Positions 26,734 to 37,288 of a DNA stretch of 64,000 nucleotides are shown one piece after another. Position numbers and translations under genes: made by a program. Within the stretch, counting starts at the first letter, position 1; every line of letters begins with the position of its first letter. Source of the stretch: Rhynochetos jubatus (lineage: Eukaryota; Chordata; Aves; Eurypygiformes; Rhynochetidae); the NCBI GenBank assembly GCA_027574665.1, contig CM050654.1, forward strand, positions 39,541,222-39,605,221, written 5' to 3'. The notes beneath the pieces were generated by a model that saw nothing but the letters and a program-made list of their open reading frames with translations, ran no database searches and was not told the origin of the DNA.

Positions 26734-26772
26734 GCACATGGGGACTGCTGGATTCAGAGGCTGATGGCCCAG
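26734..26772 (+). other. 39-bp exon-like segment
   Basis: The acceptor accctttcttcatag and the donor CCCAG|gtgaga are both close to consensus. Two of three frames are open; one is phase 0-0 (AHGDCWIQRLMAQ), the other phase 2-1. Short exons of this size exist, but an open frame over 39 bases is uninformative. The second frame would be phase-compatible with the segment at 33076-33146. This is a candidate only. Confidence 0.18.
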
Positions 26773-27131
26773 GTGAGAGCTGCTTTCTCAGCATACTCAT
26801 TTTAAAACTCTTTAACAGATACTATTAGAAGTATCTCAGTTTAAATTTATATTCTTCTGCACTGGGCGCCTTCAACCCTCCTCCATGCATGAGACCCAAA
26901 TCAGCAGGATTGATGGGAAGGGTGGGGGACTGATGCCCTCACTCCCCACTCTCAGACTGAACACTACAGCTCCGCAGCAATTTTCTTCCAGCCCACAGGT
27001 TGTAACAAGCAGTCAGTCACACCAGCCCTCTCTGTGATTTTACCTGCATTATTTATTAGCCAATAGACGTAACTCTGTCCCTTTTTTCAACCCAGCTTTA
27101 GTGACTCTGTATTCAGGGTCAATTCACTCAC

Positions 27132-27227
27132 CTCCCTGTAAGTTGTGCCGGGTGAGGAGAGGCAGGGATTTTCCACGCCTGTTCACCGACTGGTTCTCAG
27201 TACACTTCCAGTCCAGGATTTTAGGGT
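27132..27227 (-). other. 96-bp exon-like segment, minus strand
   Basis: On the minus strand, the donor GGGAG|gtgagtg at 27131 is an excellent match. A moderate acceptor (cacctctgttcatgcaag) precedes 27227. One frame is open throughout, giving a basic peptide with the start PKILDWKCTENQSV. It begins with two bases completing a codon and ends with one spare base. I do not recognise the peptide. Chance is plausible. Confidence 0.2.
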
Positions 27228-29314
27228 CTTGCATGAACAGAGGTGATTCTTAGGCATTTGTGTGTAAAAGATCTAAATATCCCTTGCAGGGAGGCAGATG
27301 CACTTGCAGATAAATCAGCGCAGATGGGCTGCGTTGTGCAGAGGGGTAGCATCACAGAATCAATAGTTCAAAATCAGTGCAGGTCATATGATGGTATTAA
27401 TATGTAAAAACAGCTAGGTGAGGAATACAGCTCATAAAACTGCAAGGCATGTTATTTGTAAGCCTCATGCTTATAAAATGGGCTGTATACATTGACAGTG
27501 GAGCTAATTCCCTTTGTAATAATTCTGATAGCAAGTCCTAATAATTAGCTGATCTAATTTAGATTTTCATTTCATCTTTTCAAAGCTATACTATTACAAA
27601 TGGTAGAGAAACCTTGCCCTTAAAAAAAGGTGATAATATCCTGACGACCTGGGGCTGCTGTTAGAGGAAAGGTTTTTGCCTGAAAGGGTTTCAGGAAGTT
27701 ACAAAACTCCTTTACATGGCCTGTTGGATCTGTGTATGATTTCCAACATTACAGAAAATAAATACCAGGAGACTGGTGTGGTTTATACAAGAGTTTATAG
27801 AGAAAAAAATCCACCCACCAGCTCCCTTGCTGAGGATTACAACCAGGTCTCTGCTGCCAAGTTCTCTGTTTAGGTAAAGCATGAGAAAATCTGCCATTTT
27901 TTTAGAGTCACAAAAGGGGTGCTACAGGGGGGGCAGTGTGAAGCTGACAGCTCTCACTGCTTAAAAGGCAGCTGTTCCTTCTCAGGTACTATTATTAATA
28001 AACCCTAAGGTAATGTTTGCTCTGAAATATGTCTAATTGAAATAATTTACCCTAACCCTTAGAGAATTATGAAACTGTTTTCATCATGTTCACACACAGC
28101 AAAATAATTATGAGATGCCATATGGAAAAGACATCATGTGGTATATGTATTTCTGAATGTATACTTTTTGAAATGGTTCCCACAGATAAATCATATAGCT
28201 AATTTACAAAGAGGAGGTGGATAGTAGTTCTTAAGTATGCAGTTTAAGTTTAAAATGGTTTCAGGCTGGGTAAATTTACAGTGGTGATGACATGCAGTAA
28301 TTGCACTGATCACAGGATGTATATCACAGAAGATGTCGATAGCACCGTTAAGTTGCGCTGCACAAAATGGAGCAGGGAAATTCTGCTGGTGACTCTGCTA
28401 TTGCAATGTGCTCTCCCTGTCCCAACCCCCCAGAGCCTCTGCAGGTCCTGTGTGTCCCTCGGCTTGTTTTGCAGCTGAAGTGTACCTGACTAAGGCACTG
28501 GAGATGTTGCCCATCATCAGGGTGTCTCTGTGATGTTTCTGGCTTGCACCTGGAAACCTCTGAGCTGACACCTAAGGAAAGGGAATACTCTCTCCCTCCC
28601 CAAAGTTATTTTGAGCAAAACTCACGAGAGAAAATTGCTTATGTTGCCATTCCCCACTGTCCAGCTCCTGAAGATTTTTCCAAAGCTTTTATTCCTAACC
28701 TCATGCATAGTCACCAGCATTATCATATATATGCATGATATATCTGTATATTTTTATGTCTGCAGGTTTCATTGCATACGGTAGCAGGAGAATTCTGTAG
28801 GGCACTTCTTGGTCTTTTTCCAGGAATAATTGTGGTAGATGATGAGACATCTGAGGTTCTCTTCCTGATAGTTCAGAAGTTTTGAAGGTGCTTTTTGAAT
28901 AAGGAACTCTTATTAACATTTCTAGAAATCTGGCTGGAGATCAGGCTTTCTTGTCAGAATTCTGGTAGTTCTTGTTTCCAGATGGATGGAAGAAAAATAA
29001 GAGAATAGCTTATTGCACCCTTTCTGTTTCATGTCCAATTTGAAACCAGCAAGTGAGGAAGACAGAAGGAAATCTTGTTCTGTCCAACACATTCCCTTTA
29101 TTTCTAAGGACTAAAAAAACCCGTTTACCTCTAATCTGAGCAGCTCAGGTTATCCTGTGTTTTGTCTGAATTAGTTTACCAGTCACTTCTGTAATTATTT
29201 CTATAATCATTGGTAAAATATTTGAAAGATTTGGGATACACAAACTAATTCACCCAAGTCCTCTATTTAGCAAGAACAATAGACATGTACTGCAGCTGCA
29301 TTGTTTATCCCCCA

Positions 29315-29437
29315 GTAATGACATCATTACCCTGCATTACCACTCTAGGTAGTGTATTTGTCAATAGCCAGTAACTGATGAGTACAAGGAAAATATTTAC
29401 CCAACTCCTATACCGTGGCATTACCCCGGTAATGCCA
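29315..29437. promoter_or_regulatory. Paired palindromes sharing an ATTACC/GGTAAT motif
   Basis: GTAATGACATCATTAC at 29315-29330 is two exact 7-base arms around a CA spacer. TGGCATTACC-CC-GGTAATGCCA at 29416-29437 is two exact 10-base arms around CC. Another CATTACC lies between them at 29335-29341. The same motif therefore occurs about five times in 123 bases in both orientations, suggesting a site cluster for a dimeric DNA-binding protein. The first palindrome contains TGACATCA, one base from the cAMP-response element TGACGTCA. The function is inferred. Confidence 0.35.
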
Positions 29438-30542
29438 TTTCAGGAAGATCACGCTGTATTTCTGAGATTCGTGCTACAGAAACCAAAAAAGCTTTGGCAT
29501 TTCTGTGCGTGTAACACCAGTCCTCAAATAACCACCTTTTAGAGACAGTAATTACAGTAATTCTGTCTTTAAAGGAAAAATAAAAAAGGAGGAAAGTGAT
29601 ACTCCCCACAAATATCGAAAAGTGGCAGTTTTCAGATACCCTCACTGCGTGTGGAGCGCTGGGGACATCCATATTTGATGACTCCCTAATCTTCCCAGGA
29701 GTAACCACATATGCTAATATTTACTCACTCTGTCTGTGCAGATACAGTATCCGAATGCTGCCGATGCATTAACGCGCAAGTATTTAAACGGAGCTTTTCT
29801 GCCATGTGTCATCCCTGCATTGGAGAGGTAGCCTTGCATCCTCCTCCTCTCTGTCGTTCCTGTTTGGGGATGAGAAATGTGATGGTCTTTCTCTGTTTCT
29901 AATGTTGCACAGATGAAAAGGCATGTTCCCCTTTTAGCAACTTCCAGTCATTTGTTTTTATGCTCACTGAAGGTGTATTGCATTTTGTGCTATTAAAGTG
30001 CCCTAAACCAAAAGTCACAATTTTTTTCCCTGCGAGTTACAGTAGATTATTATTTCACTACAGTATCTGAAAGCATGAAATAGAGATTTATGATACTCTT
30101 GTGTTTTCCACTTCAGTTCATGTAATGTAGGGAAGGTAAAGTGTCTCTGCCTGCACAGTATCCCTTTTTCTTTTCTCTCTGTAGAGCAGTGTGTGCTGCG
30201 TGATTAGAGGATAGTGAGAAGGTCACTGACCAAACTTTATCTTCCACACAGTTTCCCACAGCATGTATTCCTCCTAGGGAACATTTTCTCAGCTCAGGTT
30301 ATTTCCAGAAATGTTCTCAAACCATAAGAACAGTCCTTGCAGTAAAACATTTCATTCCCACTTTTTATCCTTTATCTAGCAGCGCAGTGTTGACAGCATT
30401 TATGTTTCTTCTATTGACTGGGCCAAGAACAACAGGATTAATGAGGTTGTCTCTTCATGAGTGCATTATATTTTTTCCTCTGACCTTTCAAACATGGGAA
30501 TCTTCTGTTTGCAATATTTCTTAAGGAAGGAAAACCCCTTCT
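29438..30542. other. Non-coding stretch, nothing recognised
   Basis: Unique sequence with no credible open frame. A minus-strand frame at 29421-29708 (95 codons) has no recognisable product. Confidence 0.65.
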
Positions 30543-30660
30543 CGACGGAGCTCATTTTGACAGGGACCGTCTGGGTGAGAGCCCGGGTTCCCGCATACCT
30601 CCGGGCGCCCCGTGCGAGGGAGCGCGGTGCGCGGGCGTCCTCCGCGCCTCTGGCTGACGT
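30543..30660. promoter_or_regulatory. Isolated CpG-dense patch
   Basis: I count 17 CpG dinucleotides in these 118 bases. Twelve of them lie in 30601-30660, where 49 of 60 bases are G or C. Both flanks drop at once to AT-rich, CpG-poor sequence. The patch ends in ctgacgtatg, carrying a TGACGT half-site for CREB/ATF-type factors. Such unmethylated-looking islets often mark promoters or enhancers of low-level transcripts. It is below the usual length threshold for a CpG island. Open frames on both strands here follow from GC-richness, not coding. Confidence 0.45.
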
Positions 30661-31207
30661 ATGGGCTGAAAGGAAACTGTGAAAAAGCAAAGGAGGGAAT
30701 ATCTTTGTTTCCTCGTTTTTTAAGGAATTGGCTGGGGGACGTGGGATATTTTAAGGACTTTCTCAAGCTATGAAATTCTCATTATAAATCTTACACGGCT
30801 GCCTACAGACTATTGTGCTGCAGGAACTGCTCAGGAGATGGGTGGACGCTGCTCTGATATTTACTCCTTATTTACTTTTTCTCCCAAAAGATTGCATATG
30901 TTTAGGCTGGACAAGCAGGGGAAGGAGTCGTCGCTGGAATTGCAGCCTTCCACAGAACACTCTTGCACTTGGGCTTTCCTATTCCTGATTATTTTTGACA
31001 CTGGGTAACTGGACGCAATCAAGATAGGATCATTTCTAAGTGCAGCAGGACAGGGAACGTGAAGAATTTTCCCAAGGATGGGAGCGCAAATATCTTTAAA
31101 CACAACAAATAACTTTGCGCGCATGACATCTTTTAGCCAACCTCCTCAAAATACATCAATTAGATAAGCTAAACATAATTAAATTTTTGCATAAGATCAT
31201 CGAGGGT

Positions 31208-31312
31208 GACTTATTCCCATTTTTCATAAGGGGATATGGAGGGACAGAGAGCTGGAAAAATTCCCGCTAGACCAAAAGCTGTATCTACGTAGTCAGGTCT
31301 CTAAGCTATTAA
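31208..31312 (-). repeat. MIR (CORE-SINE) relic, antisense
   Basis: On the plus strand, ttattcccatttttcataag, then gggacagagagctgg, then agtcaggtctctaagc follow the order of the antisense MIR consensus (ccccattttacagatgagg, gaggcacagagaggttaag, cccaggtctcctgac). The copy is old, diverged and inactive. The call is from remembered consensus. Confidence 0.55.
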
Positions 31313-31703
31313 TTTCCACTCTGAGTTATTTATTTCGTGTCTTGGTGGGCAAAGAAGCACCACAAACTTGTGCACACACATCTTGCATCTTATGGGACAG
31401 TAAACCTCTTTATAGAGGAAAAGATACTTTAGGGTCAGCGATTTGACCTGCTCTTTCCAGCCCACGGTAAACAGCAGAGAAATCTGCCTGATGTTTTGAG
31501 GGAGGGAGAAGGAGAAGAGGCAATATACACACATGTGAATAGAGATGTATATAAATATATATAGCCTGTGAGATGTAATTTTTAATAACTATAAGAAGTG
31601 GAAACATGAAGCCTTGCAACACTTGCAGAATATGTTTTCCATAGGTATGTAGTTCAGCTGTGCATAAGAAATTCCTTTGCCACGTAGGAAAAACAGCTCT
31701 TAC

Positions 31704-31903
31704 CTGCTGACTTGAGGGGAAAATACAGTGTCTAGGGGACTGCCTTGCTGAGTGCTCCAGTGCTGGCTTTACTCCGTGTCCATGGTGCAGAGGGCCAGAA
31801 CGCTGGGCTGAACTCCGGGCAGTGATCCAGGAGGGCCAGAGCTCAAGCTCTGTGCTTAGGCTTTAAGCAAGCTCGAGACCTCTGTGTGTGGATTCAAGTC
31901 ATT
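31704..31903 (-). other. 200-bp non-coding exon-like segment, minus strand
   Basis: On the minus strand, a fair acceptor (ctcactctcaaagtcccag) and an excellent donor (AGCAG|gtaagag) bound 200 bases that are GC-richer than the surroundings. All three frames contain stops, so this could only be an untranslated or lncRNA exon. It contains ACCATGG followed by a four-codon frame. There is no transcript evidence. Confidence 0.2.
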
Positions 31904-32762
31904 CTGGGACTTTGAGAGTGAGCTGAACTAGACATGTGGACATAGCCAAATTCATCCATGTCAGCTCTAGGAAGAGAACAGAAACAAATATTCCTGGCTC
32001 CTTGCTGGAGCGATTTAAATAATCCCACGTATTAGCTCTGGAAACAGGACATGCTGCTTTTACAGTGCTTTGAGTTGAAAAAGTCATCAGAGAAGCTAAG
32101 ACGTTTTGGAACAACACTTCAGAGCAATATTTCATGAGGTTTAAAAACATTTTCTCATGCAAATAGTAACACATATAGTAAAGAAGACAATTCAACTGTG
32201 TATTGTCCTCAGGTGCTGGCAGTGGTCACTATTTGAAAGAACCAGGAGGCAATTTCTAAGTGTTAAGCATGAGTATATTACATGTCTTAAATACGGGGTT
32301 CCTGGGTTTAGCTTTGGGTTTTGCTGCTTGAACTCCTGTTTCTTCCTTTTAGGATTTCTGTTGTAGCTGGACTTAACCAGAGAGAGCGCTTAATGAGTCT
32401 GTATATGTATTTGTCAGCATTTAGGGCAGTTAAATATAGCTATGATGGAGAAATCTTTGTATTCTACTTTCCACTTATAATAATATATAGAGAGGCCTAA
32501 TTCTGCTGAGTTTTACTGTTGTTTACATAGAATAACTTGGGTAAGGTTAAAGAACCTGCAGTTTGTTTTCTGTTCCTTTAAGCAATTCAGCTCCCTGTTA
32601 TACACTTAGTAAAATAATCTCCTAAAGCCCCAACTGAAAGTAATTTTTTAGGTTGTAACACTCAAGAATTTCAGATTTTTAAATCCTGACACTTCAGGAT
32701 TAAAAAAAAAACCCCACATATCTATCAGTGAACGGTGAATACATTTTTGTGTAGTTTGCCTT

Positions 32763-32810
32763 ATTTGCATTTGTTGGTAATTAATTAAAAAACATGAGTT
32801 TAATTAAACA
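32763..32810. promoter_or_regulatory. POU octamer plus homeodomain site cluster
   Basis: A perfect octamer ATTTGCAT at 32763-32770 is followed within 8 bases by TAATTAATTA (32778-32787) and then by TTAATTAA (32800-32807). POU and homeodomain factors bind such sites, and close clustering is typical of developmental enhancers. AT-rich background makes TAATTA strings common, so this is suggestive only. Confidence 0.35.
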
Positions 32811-33075
32811 TGGAGTTAGGGGATTCATTAAAATAAAAACAAAAAGCATTTCAGTTAAAAATGTAAACGAACACATTCAGTTGAGCGAGCCGGTGCAGCT
32901 TAAGGATTTGCAGAAAAATGCCAGCAGTGGTAAAACTTTCGAGGCTGTCGTACTGCACGCAGTTAGAGAGGAGTTACTGAACAAGGAGGGTGGGTGTAAG
33001 TCTTTGTCAGCAGATAAATTTCACTTTGTAGATACTTGAATAGAAATAATAACATTTACCCTCAGTTTCTTTCAG

Positions 33076-33146
33076 GTCTGAGTCTGTGGCTAGGAAACAA
33101 TGAAATCCATACAAGTCCAAAGGAAAGGATTATAGCCCAGCTGAAG
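33076..33146 (+). other. 71-bp exon-like segment
   Basis: This is the best exon signal in the window. The acceptor tttaccctcagtttctttcag and the donor CTGAAG|gtaagg are both near consensus. Of three frames only one is open: two bases complete a codon, then 23 codons follow (beginning LSLWLGNNEIHTSPKER), ending in phase 0. The peptide has a natural-looking mix of polar and hydrophobic residues, but I do not recognise it. Phase would fit the second frame of the segment at 26734-26772. No further exons are certain, so a coding gene is not established. Confidence 0.28.
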
Positions 33147-33175
33147 GTAAGGCTTGTAAAATGAGGGACAGTGTT

Positions 33176-33203
33176 GGGGGGGGGGGGGGGGGGGGGGGGG
33201 GGG
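33176..33203 (+). repeat. G28 homopolymer run
   Basis: Twenty-eight consecutive G residues lie 30 bases downstream of the donor-like site at 33147. Homopolymer G of this length is rare in vertebrate genomes. It could be a true mononucleotide tract capable of forming G-quadruplexes, or a sequencing artefact in which the true length is wrong. Confidence 0.9.
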
Positions 33204-34818
33204 AAGATTAAGGAGAAGAGATATCACTCATAAAAAAAATCAAGCCTAAATTATACTTACCTGTTTATACTACCATGAAAATTTCTCATTCTTTTAGGTC
33301 TTCTTAAGTCACAACTCACTGTCTTTAGCATTACTTTTTTTTTTAAGAAAAGACACTCTATTAGGATGTTGAAAGTAGTAATAGAAAAAAAAAGATCCCA
33401 ATTGACAATTAAGCCTGATGTTTATTAAACATTTTTCAGCAGCTTGCTTTCTTTGATTCTTCCTCTTTGGCTGGACTGGGCTTGTTGTACCAGCAGAAGA
33501 AAAACAACAGCAGAAATTCTAGAGTTTTTGTGGCCTGTGTCATGAAAATTGTCACTGAGATATTTCTATTTGTGCATTGTAATAGAAGTGACACCTTTCC
33601 ACCCCCTCAGATTGCAGGGGTTTAGTGAAGAACTCTTAAACCGCATTTGCTGCCATATAGGTCAGGCTCATTGCCTACAAGCACCTACATGTGCTGCTGA
33701 GCATCAGCTACGGCAGCTTGGAAAAAGCAGAGGAGGTGATGCCACTTCCCCTTCTGAGGTGCTGTGCACTTGGGTTTGGAGAGCTCCTGAAAAAGGAAAC
33801 GTGTCCACAGAACTTTCTGACTTTGGTCAAACTGCCCCAGAATTAAGTTTCCTATTTTATGCTTCCCCTTAAGTATTTAATTCGGGGAGAAAAATACTCT
33901 AATAGTGAAATATAATAGTGAAAAATTCCTAGTTGTATTCAGCAGATTCTGTTTCCTATGAAATGAATTCAAAACACCTAATGGATACAAAATGCCTACA
34001 AGATGTGTTATGTTAGTTTGCCCAGAGGTGTATTTTTAGGGTTGCTTGACACCCATGTTGGCGGACAACTGCACACATGCAAAGGACAGGACTAAGAAAA
34101 AAACCCCAACAAAACCCACAACAAAAATTTGTGTTGCAACTTGAGATGAGAAACCACCTGTGGGTGCCCATTTCCTGCTCCACTGGACAGGAGGATCCCA
34201 CATCAGCAGGACACCTGCACCAGCCGCGGTGCTGGGGAAGGTGGCCCTCGCACAGGGAGCAGATGCTCCACAGCTGAAGCTTTTCAAAGGAGACACCTCT
34301 AGAGCCCCTGGCCTTATGGGATAAGTGAATCGTACATAAATAGCCTTTAAAAGGGAGCATTGTCTGCTTTTTTTAAAAAAGAAAAGAAAACGAAGAGGGG
34401 TTTTGTATGTGGGTAAAGTAAATACGGTTAGAAATACATGACTTGTTAAGAGCTTTTTGAGGACCCCACACTCACAAAATCTTTTAGGTCATGTGTTTGC
34501 TTTCCGAAACATTTGGTAAGTAATAAGTGCCAAGGGAATATATGCACTCCATCTGGAATTAGCAGATTCCTCTTTGTTCAATTGTTCCTAAATTTGGAAC
34601 CAGCCAACTTGCCTAAAAGTATTTTGATTTTCTTTTAAATAAATATGGGAAATAAACATAGCCCAGGCCCTTCAGAGAGGTACGTTATTAGTCTTCTCCC
34701 TGCCTCCATGCGCCATGCAAACCTTAAAGGAGAATTTGCCAGTTTTGACATTTTCTATGGGTTTATGGTAACAATTTGTTTAGAGTGGCTCATCACTTTT
34801 GTTTCCCTTTTATAAATA

Positions 34819-34960
34819 GTATCAAAGAAATCAGAGGTGGAAAAAGAACTATTAGGTCATTGAATCCATTCCACTGCTAATACAGTCTTGTTCGCTACAG
34901 TGTATTTTTTCCATTCCTTTGTCCAGGTTAAACTTGGAATCGAGTTTAAGAGCCTTTAGG
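34819..34960 (-). repeat. CR1-type LINE 3' end, antisense
   Basis: Read on the plus strand, the blocks atcaaagaaatcagaggtgg, ctattaggtcattgaatcc, ctgctaatacagtcttgttc, gctacagtgtatttttt and cctttgtccaggttaaa follow in order the antisense 3' end of an old sauropsid CR1 family (agaatcatagaa...agagctggaa, aggtcatctagtcca, ccctgccaatgcagg, ccctacagtatatttt, tttgtccag). CR1 copies are usually 5'-truncated, as here. This is the strongest single marker of the host lineage. The assignment is by recall, with no alignment computed. Confidence 0.8.
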
Positions 34961-37254
34961 TCTGATGAGAGGTACAAGAGCAAGTGGAGGTTTTACTCTT
35001 CTTTCCTTACTAGACAAATATCTCATTTTCATCTCCACCTTCCCCTGCATAAGGAAATGACATGTCAAGAGATCAAGTAGATACTTTCTCTTTGCAGGTG
35101 TTATAGATTACTACATCATCTGCGTAAAAATTTAATTTTTGCTTGGGGAAAGCTAAAAAGGAAGAGAAAGGCAACACTTCTCTTATCTTCCCTGATGTCC
35201 TATAACACCAAAGCGTATCTGAGACCAAAACACCTGCTTGTCCAGTAATCTTATGAAAAAAGACTGTGTTTCCTTTAAGACCTTTAAAACCTTTTTTTAG
35301 AGAAAACCTCTTTCAAAGCAAACACACAACTTTACAAATACATTTGAGCAAACACTTCAAGGAATTGAAAAAGCACCCTGAAACCGCCCAAAATTGCACC
35401 AAAATGATGGTATGGTATTCAGCTGGAGGGCTGTTTGATACAGCAAATGTTTTCAGTGATAAGTTTGCAAATCGAAGCTCAGAAAGGTTGTCCAATGTCA
35501 TTATACTTGGCATACGAAGAATTATTAAGAGGTGCAGATCTGTAGATTTGGGATCACAGCCTAAGATATTCAGCCTGTATATGTTGGTCTGCTTCCACGG
35601 ATTTGAATGGAACGATGCCTATTTACAATAGCTGGGGATGGATGATCCCTCTCTCCACCGACTGTGGAGAAAGCTTAGGGAGACTCGCTTTCCTAAGCCA
35701 GAGCTGGCCTTCGTCAACTGTGTCTTACCATGCATTACAGAGCAGGATCAAGGTCTTTATCTAGTTCACGGTTGCTCAGAATTTTGTTTCATCCAACATT
35801 TGTTCAAAATATAAGCAAACATTTTATTTCTGCTTCAAGCTTTCCTAGGAGTGGAAGTAGTGCAGCACAAGCAGATACATATTTTCTGCATGGCTACAAG
35901 CTCTTTTTATTTGGTCTAGATACACATCTGTAACTGTTTTACCAACTCATGTATTCATATATACTGTAAGTCGAAGGAGCTTAAGTTTTCACTTCTTGCA
36001 TTGAGTTGCAATCATTCTGTTTTGCAGGTTGCTTCTTATGCATTATGCTTCAGCAGCCTAAGGGCTGCTTCTCTAAATCATTATTCTGCTCTTTCCTAGC
36101 AAGAAGGAACCAAAACTATAGTCAAAGATTAGCATGGGCTAGGCAAAATCTAACCACAATCTCTTCTACCTCTTTTCCTATGCCAGTCAATCCTTATTCT
36201 GAGGATAAAACCTGTGTTTTCTCTGTGTGCTTGAAGAAGGTAAATGAGCATGATTAAATGTCAGCATCACTCAGCTGGACCTGTTGAAGCTACCCATGTT
36301 TGGGCTTGGCCCATGACAGCACAGATTCATCCTTTAAAAATATGAGTCTGTGGGTATGAGTCCAGGGGTTGCATCAAAGCTCCGTGGAGACTGTTGTGTG
36401 CACACACCTTAAATGAGCAGACTTCGATTCTTAAAGCAAATGAGCTCTCAGCTTTAAGAAATATAGTACCATGGGCTACTGGTTGTAATTAATATATGTA
36501 ATTATATGTATTACAGAGCTGTATTTATACCAGGAAATATTTAGTAGAATCTTGAGATTTGAAAAAATAGTAAATTATTTTCTTCAGTACCTGCAACTTG
36601 GGTAAATGTATCTGTTAAGAAAAGCGTTGGTAATTGTCATAATTTTCTCAAAATTTATTCTCTTCAAGGATTTTTTGATAGCAAAAGGAAAAAAAAAAAA
36701 AACAAAAACACAAAAACAGAAGAAATATTCCCTCCTGTTCCCAATGAAATTAATTAAAACCTTGCCATTAACATCTATGGGAGAACAGGACCCCAAATAA
36801 CCATATAAAAGACAGACCTGTGGTTTCTTTTTTTCTGGTTATTTTTTATAAATTCTGAACAAGCAATTCTTTTATGAAACTAAACTTATTTTTTGTAACT
36901 TGTAAATCTTTTTGACAACGCATATGTTCATACTTTGCATTTTACAGTCTCCTTTTAGGAGACTATAGGAGTTTCCGTCATTTCATTTATAAAAATTACT
37001 GATAGTTGGGCAAAGCTTTAGTAGAACATGATGAACGCAGAAAGGAAACAGAAATATTGGATGGTATATGAAACAAATCTAAATTTTGAAACAAAGGACA
37101 AGGTTATCAAAGTTTCAGTCTCATGAACTGCTGTTTCTCTTAATGGGCTTGAAGGCAAGCCATTTCGGCAGGTCAGGTTATCGCATTGTGCTATAGTTAG
37201 AACTACTGACTGATTCTCTGCTGTTGTTTGTTGAGATGACTAAGTTGTCATTTT

Positions 37255-37288
37255 TAATTAGCTTTATGGTCTTCTCAAAGGCTAATTA
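37255..37288. promoter_or_regulatory. Inverted pair of homeodomain sites
   Basis: TAATTAGC at 37255-37262 faces its exact reverse complement GCTAATTA at 37281-37288 across 18 bases. TAATTA is a canonical homeodomain core. The neighbourhood (about 37200-37400) is free of simple repeats. It is a candidate regulatory element; conservation is untested. Confidence 0.3.

Larger units (their letters stand above)
26436..29314. other. Non-coding stretch with exon-like segments
   Basis: No open frame over about 75 codons occurs. A GT-rich run lies near 26668-26690. The intervals 27440-27620 and 28000-28220 are free of simple repeats and carry several TAAT, taattagc and taattgaaat strings, so they are candidates for conserved regulatory DNA. 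That is an inference from texture only. Two splice-bounded segments, 26734-26772 (plus) and 27132-27227 (minus), are listed separately. Confidence 0.6.
30661..34818. other. Non-coding stretch with several landmarks
   Basis: Apart from the separately listed MIR relic, exon-like segments, site cluster and G run, I see unique AT-rich DNA. Open frames reach about 115 codons (34013-34360 minus, overlapped by other frames) without family resemblance. An excellent minus-strand donor (AACAG|gtaagt) lies at 33258-33264 without a convincing partner acceptor. Confidence 0.6.
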
